From the NCBI GenBank assembly GCA_017795005.1, contig CP051242.1, positions 2,008,976 through 2,072,975 on the forward strand: DNA of 64,000 nt, written 5' to 3'. Source of the stretch: Balneolaceae bacterium. Its GTDB lineage: Bacteria > Bacteroidota > Rhodothermia > Balneolales > Balneolaceae. Each line of letters starts with the position of its first letter. The stretch's first letter is position 1. Below, piece by piece: positions 44,452 to 53,717 of this stretch. The notes under the pieces were generated by a model, which worked only from the letters and a program-made list of their open reading frames with translations, did no database searches and had not been told where the DNA came from. Both the position numbers and the translations under genes were made by a program.

Positions 44452-46137
44452 TTAATTATTATTTGGGGCGTCTTTAGTTGCCGTGATTGGAAAAGAAATA
44501 TTGAATTGAGCAACAGATGCTTCACCATCGAAATCTGTACCTGTAATATCACCTACAATTACAATTTCAATAGATTGTCCACCTCCGTCGAAGCTGTAAT
44601 CAAAACTTAGAGTCCCGTTTACAAAACTGATGTTTGAAAGTGCCTGATCAGGATTACCACCGTCACTGGTCATAAGACCGGTAATTTCATCACCTTCTTT
44701 TTCAAAGATCATTTTTCCGGTTAATTCTCCCTGAGGGGATGTAGATACATAACTCCATGAACCAAGAAGGGTGGATTCGCTTGCTGCATCAACAGATCCG
44801 CCAGCTCCTTTTTCTTTGATTTCGAAATCATACTTATGTCCATCTACAAAAACCATTTTTACATTCGAGTCTTTCTCGAAATATGGTCCTGTTGAAATAA
44901 CAGCATTAGCAATTTTACCAGATTCTAAAGAACCCGTAATAGTTTCAATTCCAAGCAGTTTAGCTGCATTGGTAGTAAGGGCTGCTAATGCTGCGTCTTC
45001 CGAAAGTCCTGCTTCAACGATCATGGTAAGATTAGACTTAATTTTTGAAGCGGAAGCATCAATAGTAGAAAATCCAAAAGTAATGCCAAGACTATCAAAT
45101 AGACCAAATTGAGCTAAGTGATTTTTATAAGATTCCATTCTTAGTTTTTCCAACTCCGCAACTTCATCGGTTTTGTCTTCATCATCACTATCTTTAGGTT
45201 CATCTGGCAGGTCTAAAGACATAAAAACTTTAGCATTCGATTCCTTAAGCAAATCAACCATATGCCAGCCATCTTCCAGATTACCTAAAACAAGCTCGAA
45301 ATCAAGCTCATTCATCAATCTTAAGGCGCGTTGAGCTTCTAACAAAGAATTGGCATTGTAGAATACCGGTTTTTCTTTTTCCACTACAGGATAGAAGGCT
45401 TGAAGAACACGATCCTGGGTAGGGCGTTCAAGTCCGGTTGGATTTTTAGAATACACCTGAGCATATTGGTTTTGGTTTCTGGCATTGATATATAGATTTC
45501 TCCATTTCGCCATAATACCTAACGTATTTCCGGGGTAAGCTCCAGGAGCTCCCGAGAATTGAGTATACATTGATACGTTACTCATTAAAATCATTTGATC
45601 GGCATGATCTGCATCTGAAAGTAATAGGATCGACCCTGAACCAGGTAGCATTCTTCCATAGGGCACGGAATGAGAAACAGTAAATCCAACCTTTCTCAGA
45701 TTACTTATGCTATTATCACCTACTTCTATTTGTTCAATTACTGTTCTTTCAGGAGTGATTCCAGCATAATCATTTGGTGGGTTTGGAGTGAAAAGATTAT
45801 CGGGTCTTTCCATCTGTTCCGGACGTTTAGCCCCGGTATAGGACATGCCATCAATAAATCCAGGATATACAAATAAATCGGTTCCGTCTATTACCTGAGC
45901 ATCTCCGGGAATAGAAACATTGGTGCCAACTCCGAGTATCATTCCGTTTTTAAAAACGATACTTCCTCCTTCAATTACTTCTCCTGGTGACTGAACAATT
46001 GTAGCATTTGTAATTGCATATGTTCTGGTGGGAGAGGATTCACCCGTAGGATCGCTTTGAGCGGATGCCGACGTTGAACCAGAAATTAAAAGAAGAACGA
46101 GAGATAGACCGAATACAAGTTCTCGTTGTAGCTTCAT
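44452..46137 (-). CDS. Secreted amidohydrolase-fold protein with C-terminal beta domain, ligands lost
   Basis: The 561-residue protein is the first gene of the amidohydrolase operon. It has a signal peptide and a barrel with VYPGFIDGMSYTGAK in place of PGxIDxHxH. Other ligand positions are also altered (PVFYNANSL and LVLGNLEDGW). The barrel ends at ISTGPYFEKDS. A separate beta-rich C-terminal domain follows (about 455-561, WSYVSTSPQGELTGKMIFE), similar to lipocalin-like or DUF modules seen after secreted enzymes. It is probably non-catalytic and may assist the middle homologue, which lies 8 nt downstream. Confidence 0.85.
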   Translation of the reverse strand: MKLQRELVFGLSLVLLLISGSTSASAQSDPTGESSPTRTYAITNATIVQSPGEVIEGGSIVFKNGMILGVGTNVSIPGDAQVIDGTDLFVYPGFIDGMSYTGAKRPEQMERPDNLFTPNPPNDYAGITPERTVIEQIEVGDNSISNLRKVGFTVSHSVPYGRMLPGSGSILLLSDADHADQMILMSNVSMYTQFSGAPGAYPGNTLGIMAKWRNLYINARNQNQYAQVYSKNPTGLERPTQDRVLQAFYPVVEKEKPVFYNANSLLEAQRALRLMNELDFELVLGNLEDGWHMVDLLKESNAKVFMSLDLPDEPKDSDDEDKTDEVAELEKLRMESYKNHLAQFGLFDSLGITFGFSTIDASASKIKSNLTMIVEAGLSEDAALAALTTNAAKLLGIETITGSLESGKIANAVISTGPYFEKDSNVKMVFVDGHKYDFEIKEKGAGGSVDAASESTLLGSWSYVSTSPQGELTGKMIFEKEGDEITGLMTSDGGNPDQALSNISFVNGTLSFDYSFDGGGQSIEIVIVGDITGTDFDGEASVAQFNISFPITATKDAPNNN

Positions 46138-46191
46138 TCTGTTGTTAGTTAGTTGTTATTGAAAATTGAAAAGAATTTAACTCGGTGTGTA

Positions 46192-46205
46192 TACTTAATT
46201 AAGTA
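46192..46205. promoter_or_regulatory. Perfect 14-bp palindrome upstream of amidohydrolase operon
   Basis: TACTTAATTAAGTA is perfectly self-complementary and lies 55 nt upstream of the first ATG of the three-gene amidohydrolase operon. It could be a repressor or activator site. With AT-rich sequence, chance cannot be excluded. Confidence 0.3.
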
Positions 46206-46273
46206 ATCTAAATCCCCGAGCTTACAATTCAATTTAGGAGAATTACAAAAAATTGCAATTAGTAATTCCCCAA

Positions 46274-47683
46274 TCAGATTTCCTTCAAACTTAATTTAGC
46301 AACAGCTTCAACATGATAAGTTTGAGGAAACATATCTACCGGTTGAACTTCAATAACATCATAGACCTCAGATAGGATTTTTAGATCACGTGCCATAGTA
46401 CTACTATCGCAGCTTACATAGACAATGCGTGGTACTTTCAGTTCACATAAACGGCTAACTACATCAGGATGCATTCCTGCTCTTGGAGGGTCTGTTATTA
46501 GGACATCCGGTGTTCCGAATTCCTGAACCATTTCAGGTGTGAAAACGTCTTTCATATCACCTTTTACGAAGGAAACATTTTCTACATTGTTCTCTTTAGC
46601 ATTATATCGGGCGTTTTCCACTGCTACATCTACTAGCTCAATACCAAGTACTTTACTGGCTTTTTGGCTCATAAAAAGGCTAAGCGTTCCAACACCGCAA
46701 TAAAGATCATATACAACATCACCATCTTTTAAATCTGCATAGGTTCTTGCTACTTCATACAGTTTTTCCGCTTGTGCAGTGTTAGTTTGAAAAAAAGCAT
46801 TTGGATGAATTTTAAACTCAAACTCTCCAATTTTATCTCTTATATAGCCCGGACCATAAATCACATGCTCATAGCGACCAATAGCTACAGGAGATATCTG
46901 ATCATTTACATTATTTACGATCGTTGTAATAACCGGAAATGCATTAAGTAATTCTTCTGATAAATGTTTTATAGTTTCAGGTTCATCTTTAAAAGTCACA
47001 AGATTTACCATAAAATCATCCGTATGGTGTGCCGTTCTGATCATAACATGGCGCAGGTATCCTGTTTTTTCGAAAGTGTTAAATGCCTCTATGTTATTTT
47101 CTTCACAATATTTCCTTACAAAACTGAGTATCTCAAAAGACTCTTTTCTTTGAAGATGGCATTCATTCAGGTTTAGAATTTTATCAAATCTCCCCGGGGC
47201 ATGAAGCCCTGCAGCAAAACCAGAATCATCTACAAATTCTTCACTGTGGATTTCTTCTTCAGTGAGCCAGCGTCTGGTACTTACGCTATACTCCATTTTA
47301 TTTCGGTAATACAGTTCTTTTTCGGAGCCTAAAGCCGGAAGAACAGGAGTATCTAATCCTCCTATTCTGTGAATATGGTCGGTTACCTGTTGAGTTTTAA
47401 ACTCAAGTTGTTTTTGATAGGGAACATGTTGCCAGCTGCAACCTCCACATACTTTAGCATGTTGGCATAACGGCTCTGTTCGATCAGGACTGGGGTTAAG
47501 AATTTCTAAAAGTTTGCCTTCTCTGTAGTTTTTTTTACGTTTTATGATACGGGCTTTTACTTCATCTCCGGGCATGGTTCCTGTTACAAAAACCGCCATT
47601 CCATCTACTTTTCCAATGCCTTTCCCTTTAAATGCTGCTCCTTCTATAGTTAAGGTAACTTCATGACCTTTTTTTAGACTCAT
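46274..47683 (-). CDS. rlmD: 23S rRNA (uracil-5-)-methyltransferase, RlmD/RumA family
   Basis: The 469-residue enzyme methylates a uridine of 23S rRNA using SAM. An N-terminal TRAM domain (about 1-60) precedes the iron-sulfur cysteines C73, C79 and C82 (CQHAKVCGGC) and a fourth in LNECHLQRK. The SAM site VYDLYCGVGTLSLFMSQKA and motif TDPPRAGMHPD follow, then the nucleophile cysteine in IVYVSCDSSTMARD. RlmCD-type dual specificity is possible. The start overlaps the cyclic-nucleotide-binding gene stop by 4 nt, so they are co-translated. Confidence 0.92.
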   Translation of the reverse strand: MSLKKGHEVTLTIEGAAFKGKGIGKVDGMAVFVTGTMPGDEVKARIIKRKKNYREGKLLEILNPSPDRTEPLCQHAKVCGGCSWQHVPYQKQLEFKTQQVTDHIHRIGGLDTPVLPALGSEKELYYRNKMEYSVSTRRWLTEEEIHSEEFVDDSGFAAGLHAPGRFDKILNLNECHLQRKESFEILSFVRKYCEENNIEAFNTFEKTGYLRHVMIRTAHHTDDFMVNLVTFKDEPETIKHLSEELLNAFPVITTIVNNVNDQISPVAIGRYEHVIYGPGYIRDKIGEFEFKIHPNAFFQTNTAQAEKLYEVARTYADLKDGDVVYDLYCGVGTLSLFMSQKASKVLGIELVDVAVENARYNAKENNVENVSFVKGDMKDVFTPEMVQEFGTPDVLITDPPRAGMHPDVVSRLCELKVPRIVYVSCDSSTMARDLKILSEVYDVIEVQPVDMFPQTYHVEAVAKLSLKEI

Positions 47684-48234
47684 TCGTTGAGCTCTCCGGG
47701 GTTTTGTTGCTCATAATAAGCTTCAAATTCAATTTTTACCGCTGTATATGAATCTGACAACTCTTCAATTTTATTGGTTGCCTGTTCAAGTTGGCGTAGA
47801 GCTATGTTTGTAAGTGTCTGTAGAAACTTAACAGCAATTTGAGGATGACGTTCCATTAAAAGCTCAAAATCGGGTTTAAAAAAACCTAGTAAAGTGCAGT
47901 CGGTAATACAACGAGCGGATGATTTTCTTCTAAGATTATAACCGATTGAGAGCGCTCCAAAGCTATCTGAGGTTTCAAGTAGAAAGCCTTCTTGATCTTT
48001 GTTTTCTTCTGATTCTTCTCCAAGTGAGAAAGTAAGTTCAACTTTTCCATCTTCAATAAAATACATTCCCGTTCCGGGATCATTTCTGTAAAAAACGTAT
48101 TCTCCTTCTTTATAGGTTCTCCTATGGCATAATTGTAAAAACTCGAATCGCTCTGCTGCAGAAAGATTTTTTATGAATCTGGAATTAAAAACGATTTGAG
48201 CCTGATTACGAAGGCGTTTTAATTTTTTACTCAT
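47680..48234 (-). CDS. Cyclic-nucleotide-binding domain protein
   Basis: The 184-residue protein is a single CNB (Crp/Fnr-like) beta roll: REFEFLQLC-type helix AERFEFLQLCHRRTYKEGEY, VFYRNDPGTGMYFIEDGKVEL and a phosphate-binding-cassette-like GALSIGYNLRRKSSARC. No DNA-binding helix-turn-helix is visible after it; the C-terminus is a helix of about 40 residues. Thus it may be a ligand sensor rather than a transcription factor. It lies 12 nt downstream of the Omp85 gene and overlaps rlmD. A class III cyclase is encoded elsewhere in this window. Confidence 0.82.
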   Translation of the reverse strand: MSKKLKRLRNQAQIVFNSRFIKNLSAAERFEFLQLCHRRTYKEGEYVFYRNDPGTGMYFIEDGKVELTFSLGEESEENKDQEGFLLETSDSFGALSIGYNLRRKSSARCITDCTLLGFFKPDFELLMERHPQIAVKFLQTLTNIALRQLEQATNKIEELSDSYTAVKIEFEAYYEQQNPGELNE

Positions 48235-48246
48235 AATCGATTATGT

Positions 48247-50652
48247 TTAAAATGAATGTCCAATACCAAAGCTAAAATATAATTTCCTGTTATTAAACCA
48301 ACCTTCCTGAAGGTCATGAGCCCTAAAGGCAAAATCAAAACGAACTACTACATATTCCCAATCAAGACGTAAACCCAAACCGGAACCAACAGCGATTTGT
48401 TTATAAAAAGTATCAAACTTAAATCTACCTCGTTCCAATTCATCTTCTAAAGAACCATCCGAGGAAGATGAAGCATCCTGAGAATTGAAATCATTTCTTG
48501 GTCCGTACCAGATATTACCTGCGTCAACAAACCAGGCTGCGTGCCAGTTTGCACCGATTAAATCTCTTAAAAAAATCTGTCTCGCTTCAGTAAATGCGGC
48601 AAGCTTAATCTCTCCACCATTTATAGTTACGTCTTCCGGGGCAATTTTACCTGGACCTAGCTGGAAAGGAGCCCATCCTCTTATATCATTACTTCCGCCT
48701 GCAAAGAATCTCCGGTTTAGTGGTATAGTTTCATTTTTACCGTATGGGTGTGCAATTCCTCCAAATAAACGCCATCCAAAAACAGCACTATTAGAAATAG
48801 GATAATATTTTCTGTAATCTGCCGTCAGTTTTACATACCTGCTGTATGTAAGATTGTTATCGCTTAATCCCAAGAGGGAAGGAAGATTACCTTCTAATGT
48901 ATCAGGAGTTATTACAAAACGATCTAAAGCATAAGGGATATTTCCTCCAGCAGAAACAGAATACTCACTGAAATACCCATAATTTCTTTTAATTAAATTC
49001 GTGTTTTGACTTCGGAAAGTATATCGTATTACTGAAGAAACCTGGGGTTCAAAATCCTGAAGGATTCGAATGTATTCCAACGAATTTTGACCAAACTCAT
49101 CAATTAAATTATTTGTGAATTCTGATGAAGGGTCGGTATCAACAATATCTAGTTCAATCAGATCAAAGAAAGAAGAGAACCTGTTATTATGTTGTACTTC
49201 GTATTGATAGTTGAAACGGACATCAGAGTTGATATCAAAATATAGTTGATCAGACCTGCTATATGACAGGGAATATCTTGTTAATCCACTTGTGAAGTAT
49301 CGGGTGTTGTCCAGAAAGGAAAACGGAAAAGCAATTCTCGGTATTGAATACTCTGTTCGGACCTCATAGCTTCTGAATAAAGAAGATTGAACCGTATCGG
49401 AAGGGGCTATTTCTTCTAATGTGGCGGCATTAACAAATTCAAAACTAGCATTAGCACCAATCGTTAATCTTTCTGCCTTACCAAAAACATTGTTATTTGA
49501 GTAATCCACACCAAATCCGGTACCGAAACCGTATCTCTTCATTCCAAATAATTCAGTACTGATACTATGTTTAATAATGGTCTCAAGATCAAAATAAACT
49601 GGAATTTCTTCTTTTGTAAAATCTGGACGGACACCATCTTTGTTCTGTCCGAATCTTTGAATATTTAGCATCCCTAAATTCTGGAATTCTTTAATCGTTT
49701 GTAGATATAACTCTTCATTATAGGTCTCCCCTGGAGTAAAAAGTATCTGGTCGCTTAAAAGAGAAAAACGGGTATCCGTTTCTGGTTCTTTAGAAAGGTA
49801 AATCTTATTGGTATCTGCTGTGAATGGGGGCCCACTTAGAGTATCAAATTGAGAATAATTATCCGGTTGTACAGGATCGGCGAGTTTAACTTCTAAATCA
49901 CCAAATTTATAAACCGGACCCGGATCAATATTAAATTGAACATCCAGAAGAAGAGTATTAGCGGAGTCTTGTTTCACAAAAGCGATAACTGAATCGCGAT
50001 CCACGGAAGCGTGGCCATTGTTTTTAAGAAAACTAATAATTCTAAGTTGTTCATTTTTTAATTCCTGAGTGTTGTATTGACGATTAACCCGGTATGAAGA
50101 ATCTGATAAAGCCCGTCCCGTAAGAGGGCTTTGTATAAAAAAGCGTCGTTTTAATTCAGGGTTATCAAACCCAGGAAACCCTGAATAAGAAATCGTTTGA
50201 ATCCGAGAAGCGGGACCTTCATCAATTATAAAAGAAACTTCAATTTTATCTTTTCTATACTCAACAATTGTGGTGTCTACGGTTACATTCAAAAAACCTA
50301 GAGATTCGTAATAAAGACTTATACGGTCCATATCGTTGATAACCGTTTGACGATTAAGGTATTGGGGATCTTCACCGAGACCGCCATTACTGATTCGCCA
50401 AATAAAATACCAGGGAGTAAATCTGGGGATTCCTAAAAACTCTCTATTAGTTCTTGTTCTGACGAGATTCTCAAGGGTTCGGCTTTTTACATAATTATTT
50501 CCTGAAAAACGCACTCTCCTCACAACATCTTCAGTATTTGTAGAATCGATGCCTTGAGCAAACGTATTTTCTGGAGACAAGAAACCAAATTGTAGCAGAA
50601 AAATACATGCTACACTAATTGAGAGCCTGTAAAAAGGAGATAGGGTTTTCAA
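48247..50652 (-). CDS. Omp85/BamA-TamA family outer-membrane protein
   Basis: The 801-residue protein has a signal peptide (ISVACIFLLQFGFLSPENTFAQ), then POTRA-like repeats (about 45-330, beginning VRRVRFSGNNYVKSRTLENL) and a beta-barrel ending in FSFGIGHSF with the C-terminal Phe. LNRRFFAGGSNDIRGW is the conserved barrel (V/I)RG(Y/F/W) region. Two POTRA-like repeats plus a linker suggest BamA/TamA-type insertion machinery; which cannot be told. It starts at TTG: the preceding in-frame codon is TAA, so no upstream extension exists. The initiation region is preceded by a strong hairpin. Confidence 0.88.
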   Translation of the reverse strand: MKTLSPFYRLSISVACIFLLQFGFLSPENTFAQGIDSTNTEDVVRRVRFSGNNYVKSRTLENLVRTRTNREFLGIPRFTPWYFIWRISNGGLGEDPQYLNRQTVINDMDRISLYYESLGFLNVTVDTTIVEYRKDKIEVSFIIDEGPASRIQTISYSGFPGFDNPELKRRFFIQSPLTGRALSDSSYRVNRQYNTQELKNEQLRIISFLKNNGHASVDRDSVIAFVKQDSANTLLLDVQFNIDPGPVYKFGDLEVKLADPVQPDNYSQFDTLSGPPFTADTNKIYLSKEPETDTRFSLLSDQILFTPGETYNEELYLQTIKEFQNLGMLNIQRFGQNKDGVRPDFTKEEIPVYFDLETIIKHSISTELFGMKRYGFGTGFGVDYSNNNVFGKAERLTIGANASFEFVNAATLEEIAPSDTVQSSLFRSYEVRTEYSIPRIAFPFSFLDNTRYFTSGLTRYSLSYSRSDQLYFDINSDVRFNYQYEVQHNNRFSSFFDLIELDIVDTDPSSEFTNNLIDEFGQNSLEYIRILQDFEPQVSSVIRYTFRSQNTNLIKRNYGYFSEYSVSAGGNIPYALDRFVITPDTLEGNLPSLLGLSDNNLTYSRYVKLTADYRKYYPISNSAVFGWRLFGGIAHPYGKNETIPLNRRFFAGGSNDIRGWAPFQLGPGKIAPEDVTINGGEIKLAAFTEARQIFLRDLIGANWHAAWFVDAGNIWYGPRNDFNSQDASSSSDGSLEDELERGRFKFDTFYKQIAVGSGLGLRLDWEYVVVRFDFAFRAHDLQEGWFNNRKLYFSFGIGHSF

Positions 50653-50666
50653 GTATTATAAAGAAG

Positions 50667-50693
50667 CAAAGACCACACAAAGTGCAGTCTTTG
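50667..50693 (-). terminator. Strong hairpin in the Omp85 5' leader / possible terminator
   Basis: A 12-bp stem (50667-50678 with 50682-50693) closes an AAA/UUU triloop. On the minus strand two G-U pairs make it continuous; on the plus strand these become mismatches, so it is minus-strand RNA structure. It sits 15 nt before the TTG of the Omp85 gene and after DUF2795. A short U-rich tract follows, so it may be an attenuator or terminator. Confidence 0.55.
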
Positions 50694-50726
50694 GGTTTTT
50701 CCTGAATAAAAAAATAAAGTTCACGA

Positions 50727-50981
50727 CTATACGTCGTCGTAGTCGAAGCCTTCGTCGTCTTCGTTATGAAAAAAGTCTTCCTTTCTTATATAATCAGGCC
50801 AAATATCCTCCATACTCTCGTAAATAGTGTCTTCACCCTCATCAATCTCTTCAAGTTCTTCGAGATTTACAATTACCTGAGTAGGAAGGCCGTTTCTTTC
50901 AGCCCATTCAATAAGTTCGTCTCTATTAGCCGGAAATGGAGCTTCGTCCAATGCTGCAGCTAATTCAACTGTCCAAATCAT
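50727..50981 (-). CDS. DUF2795 acidic small protein
   Basis: The 84-residue protein contains the DUF2795 pattern: AALDEAPFPANRDELIEWAERNGLPTQVIVNLEEL. A very acidic tail of about 40 residues (EEIDEGEDTIYESMED ... DDEGFDYDDV) follows. The family is a small helix-turn-helix-like fold of unknown function. The acidic tail could bind basic proteins. It lies 74 nt upstream of the Omp85 gene, separated by the hairpin. Confidence 0.8.
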   Translation of the reverse strand: MIWTVELAAALDEAPFPANRDELIEWAERNGLPTQVIVNLEELEEIDEGEDTIYESMEDIWPDYIRKEDFFHNEDDEGFDYDDV

Positions 50982-51147
50982 AGTATTACCTTTGGTTTAA
51001 ATTTTTTTGTTCAATATATCTGGTACATTAAACATGTGAGCCATGTAAAATTCAAGTATTCATTAAATTTTTTTTGAGCTCAAATCGTGCCGAAAATATT
51101 GTTATCTTGGCACAAATACATCAACTAAATCCAATCAGGATTATTTT

Positions 51148-51363
51148 ATGTTTAATGGAATAGGAACAACCGAAATTATCATCATCGCTATCTTCGTTCT
51201 GGTCTTCTTTGGAGCGAAGAGAATTCCTGAATTAGCCAAAGGTTTAGGTCAGGGAATTAAAGAATTCAGACAAGCCTCAAAAGACATCAAAAAGGAAATT
51301 GAAGACAGTTCCAAAGATATTGATGACGCCATAAATCACGAAGAAAACAAAACTTCTAAGTAA
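51148..51363 (+). CDS. tatA: Sec-independent protein translocase subunit TatA
   Basis: The 71-residue TatA has a short N-terminal membrane helix (TEIIIIAIFVLVFFGA), a hinge FGAKRIPELAKGLGQG and an amphipathic helix plus charged tail. It forms the folded-protein channel with TatC. Candidate Tat substrates with RK-x-F-L leaders are encoded in this window at 16004 and 31938. No tatC is adjacent. gatA begins 11 nt downstream. Confidence 0.92.
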   Translation: MFNGIGTTEIIIIAIFVLVFFGAKRIPELAKGLGQGIKEFRQASKDIKKEIEDSSKDIDDAINHEENKTSK

Positions 51364-51374
51364 AAGAGGACGGT

Positions 51375-52907
51375 TTGACCATACGAACAATTGCTGAAGC
51401 CAGAGAAAAATTACTGGCTGGAGAAGTTACATTAAGAGAATTAGTAGAAGGATATAAATCGCAAATCATAGCACGAAACGAAGAGGTAAATGCCTTCGTT
51501 TATCTCGATTTTGATTCCGCTTTTGAACAAGCTGATGCTATCCAGAAAAAGGTAGATGAAGGTGACGCTGGCGCATTAGTTGGCGCAATAATGGGTATCA
51601 AAGATGTAATTTGTGAGCGTGGAAAACCCACAACTTGTGCGTCAAATATCTTAGAAAATTTCGAAAGTGTATATGATGCTACAGTTATAGAGAGACTTCA
51701 GGCTGAAGACGCCATTCTCATTGGTCGACTCAACATGGATGAATTTGCGATGGGATCTACCAATGAATACAGTAGATACGGAGCTGCAAAAAATCCCCAT
51801 GATACATCAAAAGTAACGGGGGGATCATCCGGTGGAAGTGCTGCAGCTGTCGCTGCAAATATGGCGAATGCTACTCTTGGTTCAGATACAGGGGGCTCAA
51901 TTCGTCAACCTGCATCTTATTGTGGAGTTGTTGGTCTTAAACCAACATATGGACGTGTATCAAGATATGGATTAGTAGCTTATGCTTCATCTTTTGATTC
52001 AATTGGTCCATTTGGAAATTCTGTTGAAGATGTGGCAATGGTTCTTCAAACTATCGCAGGATTTGATGAACGTGACAACACTTGTTCATCAAAAGAAAAA
52101 GCAGATTATGTGTCAGCGGTTAAAAACCCTGATAAGAAAATAAAAATCGGAGTCCCTGAATCTCTTTTTGGAGAGGGATTGGATTCGGAAATCGAATCCA
52201 GTATTAAAGAAATTCTTGATAAGCTTAAAAGTGAAGGAGCAGAGCTAGTTCCGGTTGAACTTCCACATTCAAAATATGCACTCGCCACCTATTACATTTT
52301 AGCTACCGCAGAAGCTTCTAGTAATCTGGCTCGGTTTGATGGAATTCGATATGGCCATAGGGCAGATAAAAATGAAGTTCTGGATGAGTTAAAATTAGAG
52401 GAAGAAGCGCTTAAATCTGCAATTAAGAGTGCAGAAGGTGATAATCTAATTGCTATCCAAAAAGAGCTGGATCGGTTAGACGCACCTTTAACCCGTTTAT
52501 ACAAAAAATCCCGAACTGAGGGATTTGGTGTAGAAGTGAAGCGTAGAATTATGCTTGGAACCTATGTTCTTAGTGCTGGTTATTACGATGCGTATTACGG
52601 AAAAGCACAGCGCGTCCGACGGCTCATACAGCAGGACTTTACCAATGCATTTAAAAATGTAGATGTAATTGTTACACCTACTGCTCCAACAACTGCCTTT
52701 GGTTTAGTTGAAAAGCAAGATGATCCGGTACAAATGTATCTAAACGATATTTATACAATTTCAGCGAATCTGGCCGGAATTTGTGGTATCAGTATTCCAG
52801 CAGGAACCCATTCTAACGGACTACCATTTGGTATTCAGTTCATGGCCGATTCTTTTCAGGAGTCAAAAGTTTTGAATGCAGCCCGACTTGTGGAGTTATT
52901 CCGTTAG
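51375..52907 (+). CDS. gatA: Asp-tRNA(Asn)/Glu-tRNA(Gln) amidotransferase subunit A
   Basis: The 510-residue amidase-signature enzyme releases ammonia from glutamine for amidating Glu-tRNA(Gln) and Asp-tRNA(Asn). The Ser-cisSer-Lys triad sits in GIKDVICERGKPTT, VTGGSSGGSAAAVAANM and SDTGGSIRQPASYCGVVG. The C-terminus has PTAPTTAFGLVEKQDDP. It starts at TTG with an AGAGG upstream; no ATG opens the conserved N-terminus. It lies 11 nt after tatA, so the two are probably co-transcribed. Confidence 0.95.
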   Translation: MTIRTIAEAREKLLAGEVTLRELVEGYKSQIIARNEEVNAFVYLDFDSAFEQADAIQKKVDEGDAGALVGAIMGIKDVICERGKPTTCASNILENFESVYDATVIERLQAEDAILIGRLNMDEFAMGSTNEYSRYGAAKNPHDTSKVTGGSSGGSAAAVAANMANATLGSDTGGSIRQPASYCGVVGLKPTYGRVSRYGLVAYASSFDSIGPFGNSVEDVAMVLQTIAGFDERDNTCSSKEKADYVSAVKNPDKKIKIGVPESLFGEGLDSEIESSIKEILDKLKSEGAELVPVELPHSKYALATYYILATAEASSNLARFDGIRYGHRADKNEVLDELKLEEEALKSAIKSAEGDNLIAIQKELDRLDAPLTRLYKKSRTEGFGVEVKRRIMLGTYVLSAGYYDAYYGKAQRVRRLIQQDFTNAFKNVDVIVTPTAPTTAFGLVEKQDDPVQMYLNDIYTISANLAGICGISIPAGTHSNGLPFGIQFMADSFQESKVLNAARLVELFR

Positions 52908-52952
52908 TTTGGTATACTACATCAGATTTAACTAAAATTAAACTACATCAAC

Positions 52953-53717
52953 ATGAACCGCCTGAAAGGGAAATCGGTATTGATCACGGGTGCCACGTCG
53001 GGGATTGGAAAAGCATCAGCAATACAGTTTGCTGGACAGGGATGCAATCTCATTCTCACAGGTAGAAGAAAGGAACGACTTGAAGATTTGAGCAAAGTTC
53101 TGGTTTCCGAATATCAGGTTACGGTAGTCTTTGAGGTGTTTGATATTCGTGAACTGGATGCCTGCAAAGAATTTGTTTCGAATCTTGTTTTAGATGTAGA
53201 TATCCTGATTAATAATGCAGGCTTAGCTGTTGGTGTTGATTCTGTGCAGTCCGGTGACTTTGATGACTGGGATACCATGATCGATACAAACGTCAAAGGC
53301 TTACTCGCAATGACGCGGCTTATCACTCCAAAAATGATAGAAAGAAATTCAGGTCATGTGATCAATATCGGTTCAACAGCCGGGCACGAAGCTTACCCCG
53401 GTGGAGTAGTATATTGCGCAACCAAACATGCCGTAAAAGCAATAACAGAGTCTACTAAAAAAGACCTTCACGGTACTAAAATCAGAGTGAGTATGGTCTC
53501 TCCAGGGTTAGTTGAAACAGAATTTAGTAATGTGCGGTTTAAAGGTGATGATAAACGCGCGGATTCTGTTTATAAAGGAATGCAACCACTTACAGCACAA
53601 GATATTGCAGAAATCATCGTATTCGTGGCTAATCGTCCCGATCACGTTAACATACTCGACTCAATTATAATGCCTGTTTATCAATCATCAGCTCAAATGG
53701 TTCATAGAGATGAATAA
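52953..53717 (+). CDS. NADP-dependent short-chain dehydrogenase (YdfG-like)
   Basis: The 254-residue classical SDR has the cofactor glycine motif TGATSGIGKASA, the NNAG motif INNAGLAVG and the catalytic Ser-Tyr-Lys (INIGSTAGHEAYPGGVVYCATKH). The size and INNAGLAVG resemble YdfG-like serine/3-hydroxy-acid dehydrogenases. The stop overlaps the M28 gene start by 8 nt. Native substrate unknown. Confidence 0.88.
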   Translation: MNRLKGKSVLITGATSGIGKASAIQFAGQGCNLILTGRRKERLEDLSKVLVSEYQVTVVFEVFDIRELDACKEFVSNLVLDVDILINNAGLAVGVDSVQSGDFDDWDTMIDTNVKGLLAMTRLITPKMIERNSGHVINIGSTAGHEAYPGGVVYCATKHAVKAITESTKKDLHGTKIRVSMVSPGLVETEFSNVRFKGDDKRADSVYKGMQPLTAQDIAEIIVFVANRPDHVNILDSIIMPVYQSSAQMVHRDE

